From Flavobacterium gelidilacus DSM 15343 (GTDB lineage: Bacteria > Bacteroidota > Bacteroidia > Flavobacteriales > Flavobacteriaceae): 64,000 bases of DNA. The DNA is taken from the NCBI RefSeq assembly GCF_000422685.1, contig NZ_KE383905.1, positions 124,001 through 188,000 of the forward strand, given 5' to 3'. Below, one piece after another: positions 19,348 through 26,804 of this stretch (positions within the stretch are counted from its first letter, which is position 1; every line of letters begins with the position of its first letter). Position numbers and translations under genes: made by a program. The notes below the pieces were generated by a model. It saw nothing but the letters and a program-made list of their open reading frames with translations. It was not told the origin of the DNA and made no database searches.

Positions 19348-19566
19348 TTACTCTACTTCATAATGAATATGAGCTGCAGAGCAACAATATTTGCATCCAT
19401 TGGCATTTGGATAACTCTTTAAAGCTTCTTCTAAGGCTTTTTTGTCCTCAGAAAAATCTCCAATATATTGTGCATTTATAATAACGGGCATGTAAAGACA
19501 AAATTCATTGTGCAGTTCATGATCTTGATTTGTTTTTGGAATAAGATCTAGGTAATAACGTTTCAT
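19348..19566 (-). CDS. Small CxxCC-motif protein, unknown function
   Basis: A 72-residue cytoplasmic-looking protein starting MKRYYLDLIPKTNQDHELH and ending with GCKYCCSAAHIHYEVE. The CKYCC and HIH groups near the C-terminus could bind a metal or be redox active. The frame extends nine codons upstream, but I chose 19566. An AAGGGAAC purine tract sits just before that ATG, and the predicted start of transcription (about 19586) leaves the longer form almost no leader. It is preceded by the second palindromic operator and followed by a strong terminator, so it is a single-gene unit. Confidence 0.65.
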   Translation of the reverse strand: MKRYYLDLIPKTNQDHELHNEFCLYMPVIINAQYIGDFSEDKKALEEALKSYPNANGCKYCCSAAHIHYEVE

Positions 19567-19590
19567 AATGTTCCCTTTTGAATTCTTTGA

Positions 19591-19635
19591 CAAATTTAAG
19601 ACAACAAAAACGTTTGATTTTACGGGAAACCGTAA
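19591..19635 (-). promoter_or_regulatory. Palindromic operator plus perfect -7 box (TAAATTTG), copy 2
   Basis: Palindrome TTACGG-GAAA-CCGTAA at 19620-19635, then 21 nt, then TAAATTTG (19591-19598, minus strand), an exact Bacteroidetes -7 element. No -33 TTTG is present; the palindrome occupies the -33 to -49 zone, with its centre near -41.5 for a start site at about 19586. This is the classic layout of an activator-dependent promoter. It drives the CxxCC protein gene. Confidence 0.6.
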
Positions 19636-19680
19636 AGGAGCGTTTTTTTTGTAATAGGTAATTGGTAATGGGTAAAAGGT

Positions 19681-20349
19681 TTATATTAAACCTAGGTCTT
19701 TTGCAATTGCAATTAAGTGTACTGTATTATTTGCTTTAAAATAGTCTTTTAATTTGCCTATTCTTTTTTCAATAGTAGATTTACTATTAGGTTCAATGCC
19801 TAGTTTTTTAAACGTAATGTCCATTTTATCTTGTGCTACACCTAAAGCTAAGTGTTGTATTAATTGGATGTCGTAATCGTCAATTTGGTGTGTGATTTTA
19901 TCTTGAAAAATGTAGGCTAGGTTTGCGGCAATGTATTTTTCGTCGCTTTCAAAAACTTTTTTCAGAGCTTTTTTTAGTTCGGGTAAACTGTTTCTTCCCT
20001 TTAAAACAAAGGCGTTGATGTTTTGGTTTTCAAAAAGAGATTTGATGCGCACTGGTTTCTCTTCTACTGAAAAAACAATCACTTTTATGTTGGGTTGTAT
20101 TTTTTTTACGGCTGTTATTAGTTCTTCGCCCGAATTTAATTGGTTGGGTCTAAAGTCTTCTATGAAGGACAAATCGGTTATCAATAGTTGATAAGGTTCG
20201 TTGTCATTTAGCGCTTTTTTGATTTTTAATAAGGCATCATCACAATATTTTACACTGTCTACTTCAACGATATTCAATTCGTCTAAAGTTGTCGCAACAG
20301 CAATGTTAATGCTGTCTAAATCTTCTGCTACTAATACTTTTGAAAACAT
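19681..20349 (-). CDS. Response regulator with LuxR/FixJ-like C-terminal domain
   Basis: The 222-residue protein has a receiver domain with acidic pocket ED (9-10), predicted phospho-acceptor D59 in LLITDLSF, and K117 in AFVLKGR. The C-terminal 70 residues (IQLIQHLALGVAQDKM onward) have the helix pattern of a LuxR-like DNA-binding domain, but the match is divergent. It follows the histidine kinase gene by 12 bp and is surely its partner. Targets are not visible in the sequence; the nearby palindromes are one possibility. Confidence 0.85.
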   Translation of the reverse strand: MFSKVLVAEDLDSINIAVATTLDELNIVEVDSVKYCDDALLKIKKALNDNEPYQLLITDLSFIEDFRPNQLNSGEELITAVKKIQPNIKVIVFSVEEKPVRIKSLFENQNINAFVLKGRNSLPELKKALKKVFESDEKYIAANLAYIFQDKITHQIDDYDIQLIQHLALGVAQDKMDITFKKLGIEPNSKSTIEKRIGKLKDYFKANNTVHLIAIAKDLGLI

Positions 20350-20361
20350 AGATAAACGGTT

Positions 20362-22014
20362 TTATTTTGGAAAAACAATTTTAGCTTTAAATCCTTTTTG
20401 GGATTCTGTTTCAAAAGTAAAGCTTCCATTTATGTTTTTTATACGGTTTTCCACATTCTGCAAACCATTTTTAAATTTTAATGATTTACTGCTTCCTATA
20501 CCATTATCCGAATAATTAATCTCGTATGTTTTGCCTTTGTCTTCAAAACCAATTAAAACCAAATTGCTCTGGCTATGTTTTTTCATGTTAACCAACAGTT
20601 CTTGAAGAACTCTATAAACTGTAATCTTGGTTATTTTTTTAGTCTTCGCCCAATTTATGGCTTCAAAATTTTTGATGATTACGTTTGTATCTTCACTATT
20701 AAAACCTGAAAGTAATAAGGATAAGTTTTCTTTAAAGTTTTCGCTCGTATCGATTTCACTATTTTCTAAAGAAATATTTCTTGTACGGTTGTAAATATTT
20801 TCAATTTGATTTAAGAAATGTTCCTTTTTGTTTAAATCAGACAAATCTTGTGTTTCGGCAAAAGTCATGGTGTTGTAAACATCGTTGGCTAGTTCATCAT
20901 GAAGCTTTTTTGAAATTCGAGTTTCCGCTTCATAAGTAGATTTTTGAAGTTTGTTTTTGTTTTTAAAACGAATTAAGAAATAAATTAAAAGGGCGATAAT
21001 TCCAAATCCGATAAATAAATAGATAATAAATTCTTTCTCAACTTTCAATTTCTCGTTTTTCTCTAAAGTAATTTTAGAATCGTATTTTATTTTTGAATAT
21101 TGGTTTTTGGCTGATTGTCTTATTTTTGTAATGCTATCATTAATGTGTGAATAAGTAGCAAAATGTTTAACGGCCTTTTTGTTTGTAGCGTTTTTTATTA
21201 ACAAATCAAGTGCTTCTAACTTGTCATCTGGACTATTGACAATTGTGGCTGATTGCAGCGCTTTATTTGCAAACTCTTTTGATAAAACTGGATTGTTTTC
21301 TTCGTAAAAATTTGATAGGTGTATATAAGACGCAATTTTATCGTAATCATCATTGATACTGTCTCTTTTGTTTAAACTAGCATAAAGATATTCTTTTGCT
21401 AAGGAGTCTTTTTTGATTTTAAAATAAGCAAATCCAAGATTATCTGTTACTCTAGCGTATTCACTTGGATAAATTTTTAAAGAATCATTTTTTAGTAACT
21501 TTTCTAAAACATCAATTGATTTTACATATTCTTTTTGATCTAAATAATTTACCGCAATGTTGTTTTTAATAGTAAGTCGATTAGTTTCATTTTTTGAATT
21601 ATCGAGCGTTTTATTATAATAAAGTAAAGCATTTTCATAATCGGCTTGTTCATTATAAGCAATACCTAAAAAGTTATTTAGATATTCTTTATAATTTGTT
21701 TCGTTATCAATACCAAAGGCTTCTGTAGCTGTTTCTTCTAAACCAACAAAGTCACAATTGGTTTTTTGAATATTTGCCATACCAAGTAAGGCATATATTT
21801 TCATTTCTTTTTCATTATCCTTACAAGATAATTTTGCTTGGTTGAAGTAAAAGTAAGCACTGTCTAATTCTAAAGTTGAAACTTTATTATTAGCTTTTTC
21901 TATATAGTCAGTATAAGTTAAGCTATTCGGTGCATTTGTTTTAGTTTCTTTTTCACAAGAACTTAAAATAAAAATTATAAATAAAAGCGGGAAATGGTTC
22001 ATAGTGAATTTCAT
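20362..22014 (-). CDS. Lipoprotein TPR sensor histidine kinase (HisKA_3 type)
   Basis: A 550-residue sensor. The N-terminus has a lipoprotein signal with Cys20 (FIIFILSSC). Residues about 30-290 form TPR-like helical repeats, presumably periplasmic, and 329-350 are a membrane helix. The cytoplasmic part has the HisKA_3 dimerisation motif with phospho-acceptor H372 (KKLHDELANDVYNTM). The ATPase follows, with N box (LQELLVNMKKHSQ), DNGIGS and a glycine-poor GLQNVENRI. It forms an operon with the 56-aa lipoprotein upstream and the response regulator downstream. The ATG lies inside a 9-bp hairpin stem (21988-22020); a second in-frame ATG at 22002 lies in the loop. Confidence 0.88.
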   Translation of the reverse strand: MKFTMNHFPLLFIIFILSSCEKETKTNAPNSLTYTDYIEKANNKVSTLELDSAYFYFNQAKLSCKDNEKEMKIYALLGMANIQKTNCDFVGLEETATEAFGIDNETNYKEYLNNFLGIAYNEQADYENALLYYNKTLDNSKNETNRLTIKNNIAVNYLDQKEYVKSIDVLEKLLKNDSLKIYPSEYARVTDNLGFAYFKIKKDSLAKEYLYASLNKRDSINDDYDKIASYIHLSNFYEENNPVLSKEFANKALQSATIVNSPDDKLEALDLLIKNATNKKAVKHFATYSHINDSITKIRQSAKNQYSKIKYDSKITLEKNEKLKVEKEFIIYLFIGFGIIALLIYFLIRFKNKNKLQKSTYEAETRISKKLHDELANDVYNTMTFAETQDLSDLNKKEHFLNQIENIYNRTRNISLENSEIDTSENFKENLSLLLSGFNSEDTNVIIKNFEAINWAKTKKITKITVYRVLQELLVNMKKHSQSNLVLIGFEDKGKTYEINYSDNGIGSSKSLKFKNGLQNVENRIKNINGSFTFETESQKGFKAKIVFPK

Positions 22015-22020
22015 TTCCCG
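21988..22020 (-). promoter_or_regulatory. Hairpin enclosing the kinase start codon
   Basis: On the minus strand, CGGGAAATG (22020-22012) and CATTTCCCG (21996-21988) are perfectly complementary over nine bases, with a 15-nt loop. The 5' arm contains the purine tract GGGAA and the ATG of the kinase, and CTTTTATTT follows the 3' arm. In mRNA this would sequester the start, or act as an attenuator between the upstream lipoprotein gene and the kinase. Confidence 0.5.
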
Positions 22021-22054
22021 AAATTATTAAATTTATTTAAATTATCAATTTAAA

Positions 22055-22225
22055 TTAAGGATTTGTTGGAGGTGGAGGTGGAGGTGTTGGAAGATTTCCA
22101 TTTTGCCCACCTGTATCTCCTTCTGCATACTGTGTTGGTATTTCTTCAGTTACACTTTCTGCCGTACAAGAAACACCTAAAACAGACGTAAATATAATTG
22201 CTACTAATACATATAATTTTTTCAT
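22055..22225 (-). CDS. 56-residue proline-tailed lipoprotein
   Basis: A short gene that starts MKKLYVLVAIIFTSVLGVSC, a textbook lipoprotein signal with Cys20. A 36-residue mature peptide follows: TAESVTEEIPTQYAEGDTGG, then QNGNLPT, six prolines, and TNP. The poly-Pro tail is encoded by GGAGGTGGAGGTGGAGGT-type repeats on the plus strand. It is 40 bp upstream of the kinase gene in the same direction and is likely the first gene of that operon. It may be a ligand, regulator or envelope-stress reporter for the kinase, but this is only inferred from position. Confidence 0.65.
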   Translation of the reverse strand: MKKLYVLVAIIFTSVLGVSCTAESVTEEIPTQYAEGDTGGQNGNLPTPPPPPPTNP

Positions 22226-22254
22226 ATTATTAAAATTTTGAGGTTAAACAAAGA

Positions 22255-22440
22255 CATAGCTGTTCGAGCTTTTTCGAATACTTAGTTATTCAGCTATGCT
22301 GTTAAAAAAATGTGTTTTGGGAAGTAGTGCGCTAAAACAGAAAAGTCAAATTATACTTCCCGAATAAAAATTCTAATCTGATTAGCATCACTTCTTTAGA
22401 AGTAGTTTTGTACATTTGTTCTTATCGCGAAATAGAACAA
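22255..22440. promoter_or_regulatory. Cluster of five inverted repeats between divergent operons
   Basis: Perfect inverted repeats: CATAGCTG/CAGCTATG (22255-22262, 22291-22298); GGGAAGTA/TACTTCCC (22319-22326, 22354-22361); CTAATCtGATTAG (22373-22385); ACTTCTttAGAAGT (22390-22403); TTGTTCT/AGAACAA (22416-22422, 22434-22440). An exact -7 match TACATTTG lies at 22411-22418 on the plus strand. This is the shared control region of the kinase operon (-) and the 22539 operon (+). No gene is seen in the remaining 22226-22538 interval. Confidence 0.45.
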
Positions 22441-22493
22441 GAACTAATTCTGAGACAAAGGAATGGGGTTTTTGTGTCAGTGTTTATAAGGAA

Positions 22494-22536
22494 TTCCTAA
22501 GATTCCTAGTATTCCTAATAGTTCCTAAAATTCCGA
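22494..22536 (+). repeat. Five tandem TTCCTA repeats before an ATG
   Basis: TTCCTA occurs at 22494, 22503, 22512 and 22522, with TTCCGA at 22531, i.e. spaced 9, 9, 10 and 9 bp. The array ends two bases before the ATG at 22539 and would form the immediate 5' leader. Confidence 0.6.
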
Positions 22537-22538
22537 AT

Positions 22539-23378
22539 ATGTATCGAAAAAAAGACAGTTTATTAAATTATAAAGAAGGGGTTAAGCAAAAATTCAAAGT
22601 TGAAAGAAAAGGTGAATTTGCCAGTTTTTTATTAAATCCTTCTAGAGCTTTATTGAGAGATTTGTGTATTCAACGTATGAAAAACAATTCTTCAAAAGAA
22701 GATTTAAAGACTTTTGCACTTTTTTTTGGATTTGAATTTGAACATGTAGCTTTAAATAAGTTAAAGGCAAATACAGATAAGTTTAGGCCTATTGAAACTT
22801 TTTTAAAAGGAGAAACAGATTTATCAAGTACAGAAGGAATAAATCTTGCTGCAATCTTAGTAGATTATCAACCCAGACCTTATTTGAAGTTTAATAAATC
22901 TGACTTAGAAACTGATAGTATTGACTTTAATGAAAATGAGATAATTGTATTAGAAAAGGAAACAATAAATTTGGTGAATAAATCTAATTCAAGTTTAAAG
23001 AAGAAAATAGGAATTGCTATATTATCTGCGGTAGGATTATTTTCTGTTGGTTATACAGCTAAAGAAATAGTTTCGCCAACAAAACAATGTATGCAATGGC
23101 AAGTGGATCATTATGAGCAAGTGGATTGTGATGTTAAAGGAATTGTAAGTTTTAATTATGTTGTCCCAATAGATGAACATCAATTTAAATTAAAAAAAAT
23201 AGAAGTTGATTCTAATTTTATTTTCTTTAAAGGCAAAAAGCCAATAGTTTTTTATTGTAAAGTAAATGGTAAGCCTGAATTTTTTAATCAACTGGGTAAA
23301 CATCCAGAAACAGAGCAAGTTTTAAAAGAAGTTACACCATATATAATAGATAAGTATGTAAAAAATAAAAAGGACTAA
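22539..23378 (+). CDS. Single-pass membrane protein, flavobacterial family of unknown function
   Basis: A 279-residue protein starting MYRKKDSLLNYKEG. The frame extends 41 codons upstream from a TTG, but that part is the repeat array and looks untranslated. Residues 1-120 are a charged, helical cytoplasmic domain; 155-172 is one membrane helix. The C-terminal part is probably outside the membrane and carries CMQWQVDHYEQVDC, FFKGKKPIVFYCKVNGKPEFFNQLGKHPET and a final TPYIIDKYV. I recognise this C-terminal block from other flavobacterial hypothetical proteins, but no function is known to me. The metallopeptidase gene follows after eight bases. Confidence 0.7.
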   Translation: MYRKKDSLLNYKEGVKQKFKVERKGEFASFLLNPSRALLRDLCIQRMKNNSSKEDLKTFALFFGFEFEHVALNKLKANTDKFRPIETFLKGETDLSSTEGINLAAILVDYQPRPYLKFNKSDLETDSIDFNENEIIVLEKETINLVNKSNSSLKKKIGIAILSAVGLFSVGYTAKEIVSPTKQCMQWQVDHYEQVDCDVKGIVSFNYVVPIDEHQFKLKKIEVDSNFIFFKGKKPIVFYCKVNGKPEFFNQLGKHPETEQVLKEVTPYIIDKYVKNKKD

Positions 23379-23386
23379 ATTTTAAA

Positions 23387-24244
23387 ATGAATAAGTTGGA
23401 TTATTATTATACAATTTTCTATATTCGTTTTACTTTAAAAACATTGTCTTTGATTTATTTTTTCACATTTCTTTTAGTGCTGTATGTAAGCTTTGTTTTG
23501 TTTCGTTCAATCGTAGAACCTGCTTATGCTTTTTTCTTTAGAAAGCCTATTTATGTTCACTTTTATCCTTATCCTAAAAAATTGACCAAACCACAATTGA
23601 AGATTCTTGAAAGTGAGTTTGATTTTTACCAAAAACTTAGTCCAAGATTAAAAAAATATTTTGAACACCGTGTAGCTTCTTTTATTGAAGTATATCCTTT
23701 TTATGGAAGAGATGGTTTAGTAATTACGGATCAAGTAAAAATATTAATAGCTTCTACAGCAATAATGTTGACCTTTGGAATGCGGACTTATCTCTTTACT
23801 ATTATTGATAAGATTATCGTTTATCCAGATATTTATTATTCAAAAAGTAATGATAATTACCATAAAGGAGAATTTAATCCAAGAATGAAAGCTATAGTTT
23901 TTTCTTGGAACCATTTTTTACAAGGCTTTGAAATTACTAATGACAACCTTAATTTAGGTTTACATGAATTTTCGCATGTGTTGCACTTTCAAGGAAGTTT
24001 AAAGAAAGATACTTCGGCAACCATTTTTGCTGTAACGTATCAAGAAATAATGGAGCAAATAAAAAGACCTAATAATTATAAACGTTTAATTGAGTCTAAT
24101 TATTTTAGAATTTATGCTTACACCAATAAGTTTGAATTTATTGCTGTAATTCTAGAACATTTTTTTGAAACTCCCACTCAATTTAAAAGAGAATTTCCTG
24201 AACTTTATGAAAAAGTGCGTTCGATGATTAATTTTTCTGAATAG
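23387..24244 (+). CDS. MtfA-like (M90) zinc metallopeptidase
   Basis: A 285-residue protein with an N-terminal membrane helix (about 20-40) and a cytoplasm- or periplasm-facing catalytic domain. The zinc motif HEFSH is at 193-197 in NLGLHEFSHVLHFQG, matching the HEFxH form of MtfA/DgsA-interacting peptidases. The YPDIYY and FSWNHFLQG strands before it and the downstream Glu-rich EFIAVILEHFFETP segment (probable third zinc ligand) also fit. E. coli MtfA is soluble, so the membrane anchor differs. It is the second gene of a two-gene unit with the 22539 protein. Confidence 0.82.
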   Translation: MNKLDYYYTIFYIRFTLKTLSLIYFFTFLLVLYVSFVLFRSIVEPAYAFFFRKPIYVHFYPYPKKLTKPQLKILESEFDFYQKLSPRLKKYFEHRVASFIEVYPFYGRDGLVITDQVKILIASTAIMLTFGMRTYLFTIIDKIIVYPDIYYSKSNDNYHKGEFNPRMKAIVFSWNHFLQGFEITNDNLNLGLHEFSHVLHFQGSLKKDTSATIFAVTYQEIMEQIKRPNNYKRLIESNYFRIYAYTNKFEFIAVILEHFFETPTQFKREFPELYEKVRSMINFSE

Positions 24245-24333
24245 ATTTTAAAGTTTAAAGCTAACAATTGTCATGTTTATTTCGTAAATTTAAAGGTAAC
24301 TTTATTTTATTAATCCTTTAAAATGTGAATGTT

Positions 24334-24750
24334 ATGAAACAAAGAGTGCAAGTGTCAACCTTAATGACCAAAAACGTAGTGAAATTAAATCTGCAAGATG
24401 ATTTAACCAAAGCTGAATCTTTATTTAAGAAAAACAAAATAAGACATATTCCTGTAGTTAATGGTAGCAAAATAATTGGAATGTTGAGTTATACCGATTT
24501 GTTAAGGATTTCTTTTGTTGATGCCGTTGATGAAGATGAAGTAATTGATGCAACTGTTTATAATATGTTTACTGTTGAACAAGTTATGGCTAAAAATCTA
24601 GTAACTATTTCTCCAGAAACCACTATAAAAGAAGCTGCAGAAATTTTATCGAACAAAGAGTTTCATGCATTACCTGTTTGTGAAGGAGATTTACTGGTTG
24701 GTATCGTTACAACAACGGATTTGATAAAGTATTTAATTGAACAATATTAA
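24334..24750 (+). CDS. Stand-alone CBS-domain-pair protein
   Basis: A 138-residue protein made of two CBS motifs: residues about 4-60 (VSTLMTKNVVKLNLQDDLTKAESLFKKNKIRHIPVV) and about 75-135 (VEQVMAKNLVTISPETTIKEAAEILSNKEFHALPVCEGDLLVGIVTTTDLIKYL). Such pairs bind adenosine nucleotides and act as energy or ligand sensors. A GTG at 24325 is an alternative start adding three residues; the ATG is more natural. It appears monocistronic. Confidence 0.9.
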   Translation: MKQRVQVSTLMTKNVVKLNLQDDLTKAESLFKKNKIRHIPVVNGSKIIGMLSYTDLLRISFVDAVDEDEVIDATVYNMFTVEQVMAKNLVTISPETTIKEAAEILSNKEFHALPVCEGDLLVGIVTTTDLIKYLIEQY

Positions 24751-24828
24751 ATTATTCTTCAAAACGTTAATTTTTTGAATTTTGTATTGTTTTTATTCAT
24801 AATTTTATTAAAATTTAAAAATATAATT

Positions 24829-25872
24829 ATGAATAAAAAAACTACTCTTTTTGTTGTGGCCGGTTTTTTTGCTACAACTTTGCAATTGTTAATTGCACAG
24901 CCTTATATTAATGGTGCTTTATCAACAGGAAGCACTTCTAATAGTGCAGTCGCTGCTCCAACAGGTTATACTTGGAGTGAGTGTCAAAATGAGACAGGTA
25001 ATACTACAGAGTCAAATACTAATTCTGGGTTTAGTGGTAATTACAATACAGCAGGAACTACTAGTTTTCAATTAGCAGATGACTTTACAGTTCCAACTGG
25101 ACAGTCATGGAATGTAACTGGATTTGATTTCTATTGTTATCAAACGGGTTATGCCGGAACTACACCACCTATTGACGGATTACGTGTGCTTGTTTATGAC
25201 AACGACCCTTCAATTTTAACATCTAATATTGTTGCGGGTACTGCTGCTACTAATGTTTATGATGCGGCTAATAGTAATGACGCTTTAATGTATAGAATTT
25301 TTAATTCGGCTGTTCCAGCAGTTACTGCAACAGGAACTACAAGAAAATTATGGAAAGTTAGAGCAAGTTTAACAGCATCTCTACCTTCAGGAACTTATTG
25401 GGTTGTTTATCAAGGTCATCCAACAAACGATGGTACTTTGTTTTTTCCACCTGTAACAATTTCTGGAGTTCGTGGGATTGCCGGATGGAATGCAAAACAA
25501 AATGTTGCTACAACTAATACTTGGTCAAGTTTAATTGATGCAGGAAATCCTGCTACAGCTCCAGATTTTCCTCAAGATTTGGCATTTAATGTGCAGTATT
25601 CTGTGGTTTTAAGTAATGATAAATTTGCAGATGCTAACGAATTTAAAATTTCACCAAATCCTGTTCAATCTGATTTTGTTATCACAATCCCTAATGACAT
25701 GATTAGTTTGGCAAAAAATATCACTATTTATAGTTTACAAGGACAAGAAGTAAAATCTTCTAAAGTTTCAGATAGTTATACTATTTCAGATTTGGCTTCT
25801 GGTGTCTATTTTGTTTCCGTATTAGATGAATCAAAAAATGTATTATATAAGTCAAAAATTATTAAGAAATAA
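24829..25872 (+). CDS. Secreted protein with T9SS type A C-terminal sorting domain
   Basis: A 347-residue exported protein. It begins with a signal peptide (MNKKTTLFVVAGFFATTLQLLIAQ). A beta-rich middle rich in Thr, Ser, Asn and Gly follows (about 25-260), and the last 80 residues are the type IX secretion sorting domain: FKISPNPVQSDFVITIPN, YSLQGQEVKSSK, ISDLASGVYFVSVLDESKNVLYKSKIIKK. It is therefore expected to be exported by the Por/Sov machinery and cell-surface attached or released. The middle domain has no motif I recognise. The frame could start 18 codons earlier, but the ATG at 24829 gives a clean signal peptide. Confidence 0.85.
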   Translation: MNKKTTLFVVAGFFATTLQLLIAQPYINGALSTGSTSNSAVAAPTGYTWSECQNETGNTTESNTNSGFSGNYNTAGTTSFQLADDFTVPTGQSWNVTGFDFYCYQTGYAGTTPPIDGLRVLVYDNDPSILTSNIVAGTAATNVYDAANSNDALMYRIFNSAVPAVTATGTTRKLWKVRASLTASLPSGTYWVVYQGHPTNDGTLFFPPVTISGVRGIAGWNAKQNVATTNTWSSLIDAGNPATAPDFPQDLAFNVQYSVVLSNDKFADANEFKISPNPVQSDFVITIPNDMISLAKNITIYSLQGQEVKSSKVSDSYTISDLASGVYFVSVLDESKNVLYKSKIIKK

Positions 25873-25891
25873 TTTTAAATTTTGATATAAA

Positions 25892-25925
25892 AAGCGCACA
25901 AATTAATTTTTGTGCGTTTTTTTGT
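25892..25925 (+). terminator. Terminator between convergent T9SS cargo gene and rpe
   Basis: Stem CGCACAAA / TTTGTGCG with A-rich 5' flank and a long T-run (TTTTTTTGTTTTTT) on the plus strand. The A-rich flank makes it plausible in both directions. Confidence 0.8.
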
Positions 25926-25931
25926 TTTTTG

Positions 25932-26594
25932 TTATTGAGTGATTTTCTTCAAATCTGCTATTGTTGCTGTTGGGTTTTCAGCACTAAAAACATAACTTCC
26001 AGCCACTAATACATCAGCTCCAGCGTCAACTAATTTTTTAGCATTTTTATCAGTAACACCACCGTCAATTTCAATTTTTGTTGAAGCGTTATTTCTTGTG
26101 ATTAATTCTTTTAATTGTTTTATTTTTTTATAGGTATTTTCAATAAATGATTGTCCTCCAAATCCTGGGTTTACACTCATGATACAAACTAAGTCAATGT
26201 CTTTTATGATATCTTCTAATAACGAAACATTAGTGTGAGGATTTAGAGCAACTCCAGCCTGCATGCCTTCTGCTTTAATGGCTTGAAGCGTTCTGTGTAA
26301 ATGTGGACAAGCTTCATAATGTACCGTTAAAATATCTGCGCCTAGTTTTTTAAACGTTGAGATATATCTATCAGGATCAACAATCATTAAATGAACATCG
26401 ATAGTTTTTTTTGCATGTTTAGCAATAGCTCCTAAAACAGGCATTCCAAAGGAAATGTTTGGTACAAAAACACCGTCCATAATATCAATATGAAACCAAT
26501 CAGCTTCACTGTTGTTTATCATTTCAATGTCTCGTTGTAAGTTAGCAAAATCAGCCGCTAGAACTGAAGGAGCAATTAAAGTGTTTTTACTCAT
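25932..26594 (-). CDS. rpe: Ribulose-phosphate 3-epimerase
   Basis: Pentose-phosphate enzyme interconverting ribulose-5-P and xylulose-5-P; TIM barrel of 220 residues. Signatures: APSVLAADFANL, WFHIDIMDGVFVPNISFG (metal His/Asp), HLMIVDP, MSVNPGFGGQSF, and KIEIDGGV with catalytic Asp. The frame extends to 26660, but a perfect -7 promoter element lies at 26658-26665, so those extra 22 codons would not be transcribed. The ATG at 26594 is the start. Confidence 0.96.
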   Translation of the reverse strand: MSKNTLIAPSVLAADFANLQRDIEMINNSEADWFHIDIMDGVFVPNISFGMPVLGAIAKHAKKTIDVHLMIVDPDRYISTFKKLGADILTVHYEACPHLHRTLQAIKAEGMQAGVALNPHTNVSLLEDIIKDIDLVCIMSVNPGFGGQSFIENTYKKIKQLKELITRNNASTKIEIDGGVTDKNAKKLVDAGADVLVAGSYVFSAENPTATIADLKKITQ

Positions 26595-26657
26595 TAGTAG
26601 TTGTTGTTTTTTTAGAATTCGTGAATCTACGATTTCATTGTTGTGTTGTTGTTTGTG

Positions 26658-26665
26658 CAAAGATA
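26658..26665 (-). promoter_or_regulatory. rpe promoter -7 element (TATCTTTG)
   Basis: An exact TAnnTTTG match on the minus strand, 63 bp upstream of the rpe ATG, giving a leader of about 58 nt. It is the same octamer as in the rpsO promoter. No clear -33 element is seen. Confidence 0.5.
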
Positions 26666-26744
26666 GTTTTTAGTTTAAAAGGGTGAAAGGTTATGGGGTT
26701 AAAAGTTTTGAGGTTAGAAGTTTGTCGGTGTTTAATTAAAACAA

Positions 26745-26776
26745 AAAGCTTCTTTGCAATTGAACAAAGAAGCTTT
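26745..26776 (-). terminator. Terminator after the 26805 lipoprotein gene
   Basis: Perfect 12-bp stem AAAGCTTCTTTG / CAAAGAAGCTTT with an 8-nt loop; on the minus strand it is followed by TTGTTTTAATT. Confidence 0.8.
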
Positions 26777-26804
26777 AGTAGATTCTGTTTAATTTTAAAA
26801 AGAG

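Noticed and set aside
22494..22536. CRISPR-like or replication-iteron array
   Set aside because: Units are only 9-10 bp without spacers, there is no cas or rep gene, and the array ends at a start codon.
22416..22538. N-terminal extension of the 22539 membrane protein by 41 residues from a TTG
   Set aside because: It would translate an inverted repeat and the TTCCTA array; the family-like part begins at MYRKK.
26595..26660. N-terminal extension of rpe by 22 residues
   Set aside because: A perfect -7 promoter element lies at the start of the extension, and the conserved protein begins at MSKNTLIAPSV.
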